Source of the DNA: Chelatococcus sambhunathii
Lineage (GTDB): Bacteria > Pseudomonadota > Alphaproteobacteria > Rhizobiales > Methylopilaceae
Direction: 5' to 3'
DNA: 51,861 nt
Assembly (NCBI GenBank): GCA_031316315.1
Contig: JADBEO010000027.1
Coordinates: 1 to 51,861 of the forward strand
The notes under the pieces are model-generated. The model saw only the letters and a list, made by a program, of their open reading frames with translations, was not told the DNA's origin and ran no database searches. Made by a program: the position numbers and the translations under genes. The first letter of the stretch is position 1. The number at the start of each line of letters is the position of its first letter. This document shows positions 20,329 to 29,989 of this stretch, one piece after another.

Positions 20329-22470
20329 ATGGCTGTGACGACAACCTATTCTCTGCAGACTATCGAAGAAGACATAGTTCCGACCGGCGTCAATACAGCC
20401 GGTCCCGAGTACGGAACAACCGTTCTCGCGCTCGACAACGGCGGGCTGGCTCTAGCATATGAAGAGTCGTCCGGGGATCATCTGATATTCTACGATGAAA
20501 AGTTCGACGGTATCGTCGAAGTGGACGTCGATTTTGATTATGGGTTCCAAGAGCTGACGCAGCTCTCCAATGGAAACGTGCTCGTTTCGGGAGCGGACGC
20601 CGACGGCTCGCGCGCCTACATCTTCACCGAGACCGGCACGGCGGTCGGTGATCCGAACGGGCTGAGCCTTGCGGGCGGCTCGATCGCGGAGCTGCAGGCC
20701 GGCGGCTTCGCCACGGCCTACAAGGCTTCCGACGCGCTGTTCGTCCAGCGCTACGACGCCGCGGGCGGCGAAGCCGGCGCGCCGGTCCAGATCGGCGCGG
20801 GTCTCACGGACACGGGCATATTCGACGCCACGGCGCTGAGCGACGGCGGATATGTGGTGTCGTACTGGAGCGATCAGGCCACTGCGGGAAGCGCGACGCT
20901 TCGGGCGACGGTCTTCAACGCCGACGGGACAATCCGCGTCGCCGACGTCGTGCTGGCGAGCGGTCAGCAGGACGCGCACCTCGGCTCCGTCGCCGCCCTC
21001 GCCGACGGCGGCTTCGCCGTCACTCTCGAGACTGGCGAGCAGAACGAGTACGGCGAAGACGTCACGCTGCGGCTGTTCGACGGCGACGCGGCCAACCAGA
21101 CGCCCGGTTCGGTGATCCACATCGACGGACGGGTCGATACGAAGGAGTTCAATCCGGACGTCACGGTGCTGGACAACGGCTACGTTCTGGTGTCGTGGCA
21201 GGCGTTGTCGTCGGAGCCCGGTCCGCCCGACGACGAGGGAAATCCCACGGATGAGTTTCGAAGCGACGACATCCTCGCCGCTCTTTACGATCAGGCCGGA
21301 AACCTGGTGAAGGGGCCGATCGACCTCGCTAACGACTGGATGGGAGTCGAGCAGCAACCATCCGTCTCGGCCCTGCGCGGCGGTTCGTTCGCCTTCGGCT
21401 ATTCGCACTACGGCTATCTGTACGAAAATCCCGAGCTTCCCGACTACGAGGACGTCAAGGCCTCGATCCTGTCCTTCGTGCGCAGCTCCGTGGGCGACGG
21501 CGCCGACGACCACATCGTCGGGGACGAACTCCGCGACTCGATGACGGGCGCGGGCGGCGCGGACTTCCTCTCCGGCGGCGGGGCCGCCGACACCATCCGC
21601 GGCGGCGCGGGCGCCGACAGCATCTATGGCGGCGCCGGGGCCGACAGCATGGAGGGCGGCGCCGGCGACGACGTGTTCAATGTCGACGACGCCGGCGACG
21701 TCGTCAGCGAGGCGAACGGCGGCGGAACGGACCTCGTCAAGAGCTCCGTCAGCTTCGGCCTGACGGGCGGCTATATCGAGAACCTGACGCTCACCGGCGA
21801 CGCGGCGATCAACGCGACGGGCAACGCTCTGGCGAATGTCCTGATCGGCAACGCGGCGGCGAACGTGCTCGACGGCGGCCATCGCGCAGACACGATGAAC
21901 GGCCGCAGCGGCGACGACACGTACTACGTCAACGATCCGGGCGACGTCGTGATCGACCCGGCCGGCGGCGGCGTCGACCGTGTCATCAGCACCGTGAGCT
22001 TCAGCCTCGCCGGCAGCTACGCCGACAATCTCTCGCTGGTGGGCGGGGGCGCGATCGACGGGACTGGAAACAGGCTCGCGAGCGTGATCACGGGCAATCA
22101 TTCCGCCAACCGGCTCGACGGCGGCGCCGGCAACGACAGGCTTTCTGGCGGGGGTGGCGAGGACGTCTTCCGCTTCACGGCGGCGCCCGGCGCCGCCAAC
22201 GCCGACCATATCGCGGACTTCGTCGTCGGCATGGACAAGATCGAGCTGTTGTCGCGGTTCTTCCCGCGCATCGACCTCGGAGAGCTGGCGCAGTCGGCTT
22301 TCAAGGACCTCTCGCTCGGCGCCGCCGACGCGGACGACCGCGTCATCTACGACCGCGCGACCGGACGCCTGTTCTACGACCCGGACGGGTCCAGCCCGGG
22401 CGCAAGGTCGCTGTTCGCGATCCTCGACAACAAGGCGGCGATCGACGCCGACGACTTCATCGTGGTGTGA
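20329..22470 (+). CDS. RTX-type calcium-binding secreted protein
   Basis: A 713-residue protein without an N-terminal signal peptide. Residues about 25-385 contain repeated blocks of the form L-(D/S)-(D/N)-GG-(Y/F)-x-V-(S/T)-x-W or Y, suggesting a beta-propeller. Residues about 388-454 hold glycine-rich nonapeptides (GGAGADFLSGG, GGAGADSIYGG, GGAGDDVF) that bind calcium, followed by two NLTLTGDAAINATGNALAN-type units. The end (DVFRFTAAPGA... to IDADDFIVV) resembles serralysin C-termini, the type I secretion signal. No protease motif was found. I start at ATG 20329 because GGAGG lies 5 bases upstream. No type I exporter genes are in the window. Confidence 0.85.
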   Translation: MAVTTTYSLQTIEEDIVPTGVNTAGPEYGTTVLALDNGGLALAYEESSGDHLIFYDEKFDGIVEVDVDFDYGFQELTQLSNGNVLVSGADADGSRAYIFTETGTAVGDPNGLSLAGGSIAELQAGGFATAYKASDALFVQRYDAAGGEAGAPVQIGAGLTDTGIFDATALSDGGYVVSYWSDQATAGSATLRATVFNADGTIRVADVVLASGQQDAHLGSVAALADGGFAVTLETGEQNEYGEDVTLRLFDGDAANQTPGSVIHIDGRVDTKEFNPDVTVLDNGYVLVSWQALSSEPGPPDDEGNPTDEFRSDDILAALYDQAGNLVKGPIDLANDWMGVEQQPSVSALRGGSFAFGYSHYGYLYENPELPDYEDVKASILSFVRSSVGDGADDHIVGDELRDSMTGAGGADFLSGGGAADTIRGGAGADSIYGGAGADSMEGGAGDDVFNVDDAGDVVSEANGGGTDLVKSSVSFGLTGGYIENLTLTGDAAINATGNALANVLIGNAAANVLDGGHRADTMNGRSGDDTYYVNDPGDVVIDPAGGGVDRVISTVSFSLAGSYADNLSLVGGGAIDGTGNRLASVITGNHSANRLDGGAGNDRLSGGGGEDVFRFTAAPGAANADHIADFVVGMDKIELLSRFFPRIDLGELAQSAFKDLSLGAADADDRVIYDRATGRLFYDPDGSSPGARSLFAILDNKAAIDADDFIVV

Positions 22471-22479
22471 GGATCGGTC

Positions 22480-23880
<1,401 letters not shown>

Positions 23881-24068
23881 GAACTGGCTGTCCCCGGCGG
23901 ATCGGTGCGCGCCAGGGCCCGCGGAGGTCCCGGCGCAGGATCGAAAGTCGCGCAACAGGGTAAATGAAAGGTGTGCGGGAACGGCCGGACCAGCGCCCGA
24001 CAATAGGCGCGCGCGGACGAATCAGCGATGATCCTCTTCGCTTCAATGCGATTTTGGACGCCCGTTTG

Positions 24069-25427
24069 ATGTCGAAGCCTGCCGCGATCTTCGTGGCCGC
24101 CGCAATGGCGGTGACGGCGGGCTGCGTCGCTGTGATCGCGGCTTTTGGGTTCGGGCTCTCGCTGCCGCAGGCGCTGCTGGCGGCCTTCGGCGCCCTCATA
24201 GCTATGACGGTGATCCAGCTCGCCTTCAGCCGCGCCGCGCCGCAGGACAGCGAACGCCTCGAAGACCTCGACCGCGTCGTCACACAGCTGCAGAGCCGGA
24301 TCGAGACGCTCGAGGCGCGGCTCACCACGCTCGACGGCGCGTCAAGCGAGCGCGCGCGCGCCGCCACCAGGCCGATGGTGGAGGAGATCGCCGCGCTCGG
24401 CGGCCTTGTGAACACCATCGCCAAGGAGCTCGCCGCACAGGACGTTGAGATCGGCAAGCTGAGGTCGGCCGCCGCGGCGCCGGCCATGGCGGCTTTCCAG
24501 CCCCGCGCCGCGCCGGAGCCTCCCGCCGCGGCCCCCGCGCCGCTCGCGGCGCCGCGCGTCGTCGCCGTTCCCGAGGCCTTCGATCCCGTCGACGCGCTGT
24601 CGACGCCGGGCCCCGTTCCGACGGACGACGTCGGCGCGCGGCTCGAAGCGGCGCTCGCCACGGGGAGGGTCGAGCCGCATCTCCAGCCGATCGTTTCGCT
24701 GCCGGGCCGGCGGGTGGCGCATTACGAGGCGCTGGCGCGGATATCGGAGCCGACGGGCGTCCTCGCCGCCGCGCACTTCACGCCGGTCGCCGCCGCGCGT
24801 GGACGTATCGCCGACATCGACCGCCTGATGCTGAACGCCTGCGCGCCGGTGGCGCGGCGGCTCGCCGCCAAAGGCGCCGGCGCGGTGTTCGTCAACGTCG
24901 CGGCGGAGACGCTCGCGGGCCCGGAGGGAAGGGCGGCGCTTGCGGCGCCCTTCGAAGGCCGGGCCGAACTCGCGCGGACCATCGTGCTGGAGCTGACGCA
25001 GGCCGCGTTCGGCCGCCTCGGAGCCGAGGCGGCCGCGCTGCTCGACCGGCTCCGCGGGCAGGGCGTGCGCTTCTCGATGGACGGCGTCGAGGATCTGCGG
25101 CTCGACCCGCGCGACCTGTCGCGGCGGGGCGTGCGCTTCGTGAAGGTCGCGGCGGAGCGGCTGCTCGATCCCGAGGCCGCCCGCGGCGCCGCGATCCATC
25201 CGGCAGACCTCGCGAGCCTCCTGTCGAGATACGACGTCGAGCTTATCGCCACCCATGTCGAGGAGGAGCGCACCGTGCCCGAACTGCTCGACATGGACGT
25301 GCGGCTGTCGCAGGGCGCGCTGTTCGGCGTGCCGCGGCCGGTGAGGCCCGCCGCGCCCGACGAGGCGCCGTCCGCGCGGCCTGCGGCCGCGACCCGGCTC
25401 GTTCCGAGGGCGGTCGGCGCCCGCTGA
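24069..25427 (+). CDS. Membrane-anchored degenerate EAL protein, TipF-like
   Basis: A 452-residue protein with two N-terminal transmembrane helices (about 5-27 and 32-53), a coiled coil (about 60-110), a Pro/Ala-rich linker and a C-terminal EAL domain (about 185-410). EAL itself is kept (E220), with ELTQ (308-311) and QGALFGVP. The DDFGxG metal site is replaced by SMDGVEDL (336-343), so phosphodiesterase activity is doubtful. This layout matches TipF, the c-di-GMP-binding factor that positions flagellar assembly in Caulobacter. I infer a TipF-like role. Other inactive EAL receptors are possible, and no flagellar gene is nearby. Confidence 0.75.
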   Translation: MSKPAAIFVAAAMAVTAGCVAVIAAFGFGLSLPQALLAAFGALIAMTVIQLAFSRAAPQDSERLEDLDRVVTQLQSRIETLEARLTTLDGASSERARAATRPMVEEIAALGGLVNTIAKELAAQDVEIGKLRSAAAAPAMAAFQPRAAPEPPAAAPAPLAAPRVVAVPEAFDPVDALSTPGPVPTDDVGARLEAALATGRVEPHLQPIVSLPGRRVAHYEALARISEPTGVLAAAHFTPVAAARGRIADIDRLMLNACAPVARRLAAKGAGAVFVNVAAETLAGPEGRAALAAPFEGRAELARTIVLELTQAAFGRLGAEAAALLDRLRGQGVRFSMDGVEDLRLDPRDLSRRGVRFVKVAAERLLDPEAARGAAIHPADLASLLSRYDVELIATHVEEERTVPELLDMDVRLSQGALFGVPRPVRPAAPDEAPSARPAAATRLVPRAVGAR

Positions 25428-25480
25428 CGCGACGTCCCGGCGGCTTGACGCGGGGGCCTTGGCCCGCTTAGCCGGTGCCC

Positions 25481-26362
25481 ATGCAGACCGATCCTTCACC
25501 GGACGGCGAAGTCCCGGCCTTCGCGCGCTTCGAACCGCTCGCCCCGAATTACGACGTCGCCCTCTGCGACGTCTGGGGCGTCCTCCACGACGGCCTGAAC
25601 GCCCATCTCGACGCCGCCGACGCGCTGACGCGCTTCCGCGCGGCCGGCGGCGTGGTCGTGCTGGTGTCGAACGCCCCGCGCCCGTCCGAATGGGTCGTGA
25701 CGAGCCTCGACGAGAAGGGGGTCCCGCGCTCGGCCTGGGACGGGATCATCACCTCGGGCGACGTCGCCCTCCGCATGCTCGCCGACCGGCGCGTCGCGCG
25801 CGTCCACCACATCGGACCGTCCCGCGACCTTCCGCTGCTGGGGGACGAGAAGCTTGAGAGGGTGGCGCCGGAGGAGGCCGAGATCGCCGTCGTGACGGGG
25901 CTGGTCGACGAGGAGACGGAGACGCCGGAGGATTATTCCGAACGGCTGGCGGAGCTGAAAAGCCGCGGCATGGCGCTCGTCTGCGCCAATCCGGATCTCG
26001 TCGTGCAGGTGGGCGACAGGACGATCTGGTGCGCGGGCGCCATCGCCGACCTCTACGAGAAGGCCGGCGGCGAGACCCTGTGGGCCGGCAAACCGCACCC
26101 GCCGATCTACGACGCCGCGATCCGCCTCGCGGCCGAGATCGCCGGCCGCGAGCTCGAGCGCAGCCGCGTCATCGCGATCGGCGACGCCGTGCGCACCGAC
26201 CTCGCCGGAGCGACCGCCGCGGGAATCGACTGCGTCTTCGTCGCCGACGGCATCCATGGCGAGGAGCTCGGCCGAGGATCGCCCGATCCGGAAAAGCTCG
26301 CGGCGCTGTTCTCGGAGCACGGCTACGAGCCTGTCGCCGTCATGCCAAAACTGGTCTGGTGA
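25481..26362 (+). CDS. HAD-superfamily hydrolase, subfamily IIA (TIGR01459-like)
   Basis: A 293-residue HAD phosphatase of the NagD-like class IIA. Motif I is CDVWGVLHDGL (nucleophile Asp in D-V-W-G-V-L-H-D), motif II VLVSNAPRP, motif III the lysine in LWAGKPHPPIYDAA, and motif IV IGDAVRTDLAGA. The DVWGVLHDG version is that of TIGR01459, a mostly alphaproteobacterial group of unknown substrate. Class IIA members dephosphorylate small sugars, nucleotides or glycolytic side products. I chose ATG 25481 over the GTG six bases earlier. Confidence 0.87.
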   Translation: MQTDPSPDGEVPAFARFEPLAPNYDVALCDVWGVLHDGLNAHLDAADALTRFRAAGGVVVLVSNAPRPSEWVVTSLDEKGVPRSAWDGIITSGDVALRMLADRRVARVHHIGPSRDLPLLGDEKLERVAPEEAEIAVVTGLVDEETETPEDYSERLAELKSRGMALVCANPDLVVQVGDRTIWCAGAIADLYEKAGGETLWAGKPHPPIYDAAIRLAAEIAGRELERSRVIAIGDAVRTDLAGATAAGIDCVFVADGIHGEELGRGSPDPEKLAALFSEHGYEPVAVMPKLVW

Positions 26363-26393
26363 CGACAAGTCGTCCGGCCGGCCGCCCGTCATA

Positions 26394-26413
26394 GATCGCT
26401 GCTCACAGCGATC
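26394..26413. promoter_or_regulatory. Perfect inverted repeat before the fae homologue
   Basis: GATCGCTG-CTCA-CAGCGATC, two perfect 8-base arms around a 4-base centre, ends 20 bases before the ATG and 10 bases before the GGAG Shine-Dalgarno. It could be a repressor operator or a 5' leader hairpin. No similar sequence was noticed elsewhere in the window. Confidence 0.45.
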
Positions 26414-26433
26414 GCATTCAGCAGGAGCATTCC

Positions 26434-26982
26434 ATGTCCAACCGCATCGTGCTGCGCGCCGGCGAAGCGCTCGTCGCCGGCGGCCCTCCCGGCACCGCCG
26501 CCGAGCCTGAAGTCGTCATCGGCGAACTGGACGGTCCGGTCGGGACGGCGCTCGCGACGCTGACCGGCGACCAGGTGAAGGGCCACACCCGCGTGTTCGC
26601 GCTGCTCAACACCGACGTCATGGTGCGCCCGGTGACGCTGTGCGTCTCCAAGGTGACCGTCGACAATCCGCGCTACACCAACATCCTGATGGGCACCGTG
26701 CAGTTCGCGATCGCCAACGGCGTGCTCGACGCGGTGCGCGCCGGCTACATCCCGAAGGACAAGGCGAACGACCTCGGCATCATCTGCTCGGTCTGGCTTG
26801 CGCCGACGATCGTCGACGTCGAGAACCTCGACCACAAGGTGCTGTTCGACATCCACCGCAAGGGCATGCTGGAGGCGATCCGCAAGGCGATGGCCGCCGA
26901 GCCCTCGATCGACTGGCTGCTCGAGAACCAGGACAAGATCGTCCACAAGTACTACCAGATGGGCCTCGACGGTAAGGTCTAA
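26434..26982 (+). CDS. Formaldehyde-activating enzyme homologue (Fae paralogue)
   Basis: A 182-residue Fae-fold protein. Fae condenses formaldehyde with tetrahydromethanopterin in methylotrophs. Conserved parts: GEALV near the start, VIGELDGPVGTA, LCVSKVTVDN (matching FNKVTIND), and an extended DAVRAGYIPKDKANDLGIICSVWL (matching [23 protein letters not shown]). The histidine of the classic VAHIDLIIG motif is missing: here the segment reads AEPEVVIG (23-30). That histidine is held to be catalytic, so this is likely a Fae2/Fae3-type paralogue with altered or regulatory function. GGAG lies 6 bases before the ATG. No other C1 gene adjoins it. Confidence 0.82.
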   Translation: MSNRIVLRAGEALVAGGPPGTAAEPEVVIGELDGPVGTALATLTGDQVKGHTRVFALLNTDVMVRPVTLCVSKVTVDNPRYTNILMGTVQFAIANGVLDAVRAGYIPKDKANDLGIICSVWLAPTIVDVENLDHKVLFDIHRKGMLEAIRKAMAAEPSIDWLLENQDKIVHKYYQMGLDGKV

Positions 26983-26995
26983 AACCTCGCCTTAC
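26972..26995. terminator. Candidate bidirectional terminator hairpin
   Basis: GTAAGG (26972-26977) pairs with CCTTAC (26990-26995), and inside it AGGT pairs with ACCT around CTAAA. The hairpin spans the stop codons of both convergent genes, fae homologue and pcm-like, which are 9 bases apart. There is no long T run, so efficiency is uncertain. Confidence 0.4.
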
Positions 26996-27636
26996 AGCAG
27001 CGGCACGAAGCGCACGCCGCCGAGCGGCTCCTTGCGGAAGGAGCCGTTCTCGCGCTTGACCCTGAGGAGTTCCTGCCGGCCCCATTCCGGACCGACCGGG
27101 ATCACCAGGCGACCGCCATCCGCGAGCTGGTCGAGCAGCGCCGGCGGCGGCTCGATGGCCGCCGCGGCCACGAGGATGGCGTCGAACGGCGCCTTTTCCG
27201 GCCAGCCGGCCGCGCCGTCGCCATGCGCCACCGTCACATTGGCGAAACCGAGCGCGGCGAGGCGGCCGGCGGCCCCGGCCGCCAGCGCGGCGTCCTGCTC
27301 GATCGAGACGACTTCCGAGGCGATCGCCGCATAGACCGCGGCGGCGTAGCCGCAGCCGCCGCCGACCTCCAGCACGCGCGACGCCGGCGTCAGTCGCGCG
27401 GCCTCGGCCATCAGCGCGACGACGTAGGGCTGGGAGATGGTCTGGCCGCCGCCGATCGGAAGCGGACCATCGTCATAGGCGCGGCCAGCGAGGCTTGGGC
27501 TGACAAAGCGCTCGCGGGGGACGCGGCCCATCGCGTCCAGCACCAGAGGGTCTCGCACGCCGCGCGCGCGGACAAGTTCGGCCATCGCGCGACGCGCGGC
27601 GAGGAAGGGATCGGCCTGTTCCGCGCGGCTCGTCAT
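26992..27636 (-). CDS. Protein-L-isoaspartate O-methyltransferase-like protein
   Basis: A 214-residue class I SAM methyltransferase of the Pcm type, which repairs isoaspartyl residues in aged proteins. Landmarks: MGRVPRERFVSP, IGGGQTISQPYVVALMAE (the family's GQTISxP motif), SAM-binding VLEVGGGCGYAAAVYA, and the DAILVAAAA region. Alphaproteobacteria often have several Pcm paralogues, so the exact substrate is not certain. I use ATG 27636 (MTSRAEQADPF). It follows purD on the same strand with a 44-base gap and may be cotranscribed. Confidence 0.87.
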   Translation of the reverse strand: MTSRAEQADPFLAARRAMAELVRARGVRDPLVLDAMGRVPRERFVSPSLAGRAYDDGPLPIGGGQTISQPYVVALMAEAARLTPASRVLEVGGGCGYAAAVYAAIASEVVSIEQDAALAAGAAGRLAALGFANVTVAHGDGAAGWPEKAPFDAILVAAAAIEPPPALLDQLADGGRLVIPVGPEWGRQELLRVKRENGSFRKEPLGGVRFVPLL

Positions 27637-27680
27637 CGGATCGCTCCGCTCGCCGTGGTCGACGCGGCTGGAACGTGATC

Positions 27681-28949
27681 TTACGCCTCTTCGGCCTGCG
27701 CCGCCGCCCGCCAGCCGATGTCGCGCCGGCAAAAGCCCTCCGGCCAGTCGATCAGGTCGACCGCCGCATAGGCGTTGACCTGCGCCTCCGCCGCGTCGGC
27801 GCCGAGCGCGGTGACCGCGAGGACGCGGCCGCCATTCGCGAGCAACCGCTCGCCGTCGCGCTTCGTGCCCGCATGGAAGACCGTGACGCCGTCACGCGCC
27901 TCCGCCGCCTCCACGCCGCGGATCTCCGAGCCCCTGTCGTAGTCTCCGGGATAGCCCTTCGTCGCGAGCACGACGGTGAGCGCGGTGCGGTCGGAGAAGG
28001 CCGGCTCGACGCCATCGAGGCGGCCGTCGACCGCCGCCAGCAGGAGGTCGAGGAAGTCGCTCTCGAGCCGGGGCAGCACGACCTCGGCCTCGGGATCGCC
28101 GAAGCGGACATTGTACTCGACGAGCTTCGGCCCATCGGAGGTCAGCATGAGGCCCGCATAGAGAAAGCCGACGAAGGGCCAGCCGTCCTCGGCCATCGCC
28201 TTCACCGTCGGCCGGACGATCTCGGCCATGGCCTGCTCGGCCAGCGCCGGGCTCAGCACGGGCGCGGGCGAATAGGCGCCCATGCCGCCGGTGTTCGGTC
28301 CCTTGTCGCCGTCGAAGACACGTTTGTGGTCCTGCGCGTCGCCGAAAGGCAGCGCCGTCGTTCCGTCGACGAGGGCGAACAGGCTCGCCTCCTCGCCTTC
28401 CATGAACTCCTCGACGACCGCCTCGGCGCCCGGCGCCGCGAAGATGGCCTCGACCGCCTCATAGGCCTGATCGAGGTCCTCGGCGACGGTCACGCCCTTG
28501 CCGGCGGCGAGTCCGTCGGCCTTGACGACCACCGGCGCGCCGAAAGCGTCGATCGCCGCGCGCGCCTCGTCCTTCGAGCGACAGTGGCGGAAGCCCGCGG
28601 TGGGGATGTCGTGGCGGGCGCAGAGCGCCTTTGTGAAGGCCTTGGAGCCTTCGAGCCGCGCGGCGGCGGCGCTCGGCCCGAAAACCTTGATCCCGGCCTC
28701 GGATAGTCGGTCGGCGAGGCCCGCGACGAGCGGGGCCTCGGGGCCGACGACGACGAGATCCGCCTTTTCGTCGGCCGCGAGCCTGACGAGTCCTTGGATG
28801 TCGTCGACCGCGACCGGCCGACATTCCGCATGCTTCGCAATCCCGGGATTGCCCGGGGCGGCGATCAGGCGCGACAGCCGCGCGCTTTTCGAGAGCGCGG
28901 CGGCGAGGGCGTGCTCGCGGCCGCCGGAGCCGACGAGGAGGACAATCAT
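27681..28949 (-). CDS. purD: Phosphoribosylamine-glycine ligase
   Basis: A 422-residue GAR synthetase, which joins glycine to 5-phosphoribosylamine with ATP in purine synthesis. The N-terminal domain begins [20 protein letters not shown]. The ATP-grasp domain has [30 protein letters not shown], and the [14 protein letters not shown] motif, with the metal-site [13 protein letters not shown] near the end. Length and order are standard. It consumes glycine, so it shares a substrate with the gcv system 15 kb away. The order purD then, divergently, xseA is seen in other Hyphomicrobiales. Confidence 0.96.
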   Translation of the reverse strand: MIVLLVGSGGREHALAAALSKSARLSRLIAAPGNPGIAKHAECRPVAVDDIQGLVRLAADEKADLVVVGPEAPLVAGLADRLSEAGIKVFGPSAAAARLEGSKAFTKALCARHDIPTAGFRHCRSKDEARAAIDAFGAPVVVKADGLAAGKGVTVAEDLDQAYEAVEAIFAAPGAEAVVEEFMEGEEASLFALVDGTTALPFGDAQDHKRVFDGDKGPNTGGMGAYSPAPVLSPALAEQAMAEIVRPTVKAMAEDGWPFVGFLYAGLMLTSDGPKLVEYNVRFGDPEAEVVLPRLESDFLDLLLAAVDGRLDGVEPAFSDRTALTVVLATKGYPGDYDRGSEIRGVEAAEARDGVTVFHAGTKRDGERLLANGGRVLAVTALGADAAEAQVNAYAAVDLIDWPEGFCRRDIGWRAAAQAEEA

Positions 28950-28994
28950 GCGGTCGAAGCCCGATGGATGAGGACGCGCGCCGTTCTAGCGGCC

Positions 28995-29034
28995 TTTCGC
29001 CGACGGCGAAACCGCGGTCCGACGCGCGCGGACC
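28995..29034 (-). terminator. Two hairpins after the cupredoxin gene
   Basis: On the minus strand, 1 base after the cupredoxin stop, GGTCCG/CGGACC (29016-29034) forms a stem, followed by TTTCGCC-GTC-GGCGAAA (28995-29011), a perfect 7-bp stem. They fill the 86-base gap before purD and may end cupredoxin transcription. No clear T tract is present. Confidence 0.4.
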
Positions 29035-29035
29035 G

Positions 29036-29449
29036 TCAGGCCTCGACGATCACCTTGCCCTTCATCATCGGATGCGGGGTGCAGACATAGGAGTAGTCGC
29101 CGGCCTGCAGGAACTTCACAGAGTACTTGTCGCCGGTGTTGAGCATCTTGCCCTGGGCTTTCGGATTGCCCTTCATCGGGCCCTGGCGGAAGTGGACGTT
29201 GTGCGCGATGCCGTCCTTGTTCACCCAGGTGACGGTGTCGCCGACCTTGCACTTCACCTCGGGCGTCTGGAACGCCATGCTCTCGATCGGGACTTCCGTT
29301 CCGCCGCCGGCGCCGGTCGGGTCGATCTCCACCGGCTCCTCAGCCATGGCGCGTTTGGGCGCGAGGGCCGCGCCCGCGACGATCGCGGTGGAGGCGACGA
29401 GGAAGGCCCTGCGGTCGAACGGATGACGGGTCCAGGCGGCAGATCGCAT
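29036..29449 (-). CDS. Amicyanin-like blue copper protein (cupredoxin)
   Basis: A 137-residue exported cupredoxin. Residues 12-36 (DRRAFLVASTAIVAGAALAP) are a twin-arginine-type signal. The mature domain has all type 1 copper ligands: H83 in AHNVHF, then C123, H126 and M129 in YVCTPHPMMKG. The C-x2-H-x2-M spacing and the VTWVN...AHNVHF and CTPHP-MKGKVIVE segments are those of amicyanin, the electron acceptor of methylamine dehydrogenase. No mau genes are nearby, so the donor is unknown. The start at 29449 places the Tat motif near the N-terminus. A decayed relative lies immediately upstream. Confidence 0.88.
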   Translation of the reverse strand: MRSAAWTRHPFDRRAFLVASTAIVAGAALAPKRAMAEEPVEIDPTGAGGGTEVPIESMAFQTPEVKCKVGDTVTWVNKDGIAHNVHFRQGPMKGNPKAQGKMLNTGDKYSVKFLQAGDYSYVCTPHPMMKGKVIVEA

Positions 29450-29605
29450 GTTTTCTTCTCCTGTCCGCCGAAACGGCGGTTCGCGGCCGTCCCTAAGCCG
29501 ACAGGAGGCTCGGATCAACAGATCCGCAGCCGAATGTCGATGATTTGATCAGTCTAAAATTCGTCTCTTTCAAAAAGATGTGAGAGATATGTTGTGTGAT
29601 GATAA

Positions 29606-29865
29606 TCATTCGATGATGACGTCACCCTTCATCGTCGAATAACGCCCGTCGATGTTGCCGCACGCGCCGGCTTGAGCGAACTTCACCACGCAGGCGTCGC
29701 CCTCATTCAGCGTTCGACCTTAGGCGTCGGCGACGCCCTCAATGGGGTCGCGGCGAAAATGACGTTGTGGGCGGCGCCGTCGGCGTTCACCCGTCTCACC
29801 GCAGCTCCGACCTCCACGCGAACCTCGGGCGCCGCGAACCGGGCGGCCTCGATCTCATCTCCGGC
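29606..29865 (-). pseudogene. Decayed second amicyanin-like cupredoxin
   Basis: Read on the minus strand, GDEIEAARFAAPEVRVEVG and NADGAAHNVIFAATP align with GTEVPIESMAFQTPEVK and NKDGIAHNVHFRQGP of the intact neighbour. The frame then shifts by one base near 29740, meets an in-frame TAA (codon 29718-29716), and continues as TLNEGDACVVKFAQAG and STMKGDVIIE before a TGA at 29606. These match MLNTGDKYSVKFLQAG and PMMKGKVIVE. The copper Cys and one His have been replaced. No signal peptide survives upstream. It therefore looks like a dead tandem duplicate. Confidence 0.75.
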
Positions 29866-29989
29866 GTGTCGCCAGCGGGCGGAGCGTCGAGAGTCTCGGC
29901 GCAAGCAGTTCAAACGCGCCTCCGGCGGTCGCTTCGGCGGATCAGCCGGCGTATGAACGTCGGCCGCAGTCACACCGCGATCAGACCCG

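Noticed and set aside
20051..20344. A 97-codon minus-strand frame in the RTX leader
   Set aside because: No homology, unusual composition, and overlap with the RTX start region. Not convincing as a gene.
20452..22209. A 585-codon minus-strand frame opposite the RTX gene
   Set aside because: It is antisense to clear calcium-binding repeats. Its Val/Asp/Arg periodicity simply reflects the complementary glycine-rich code.
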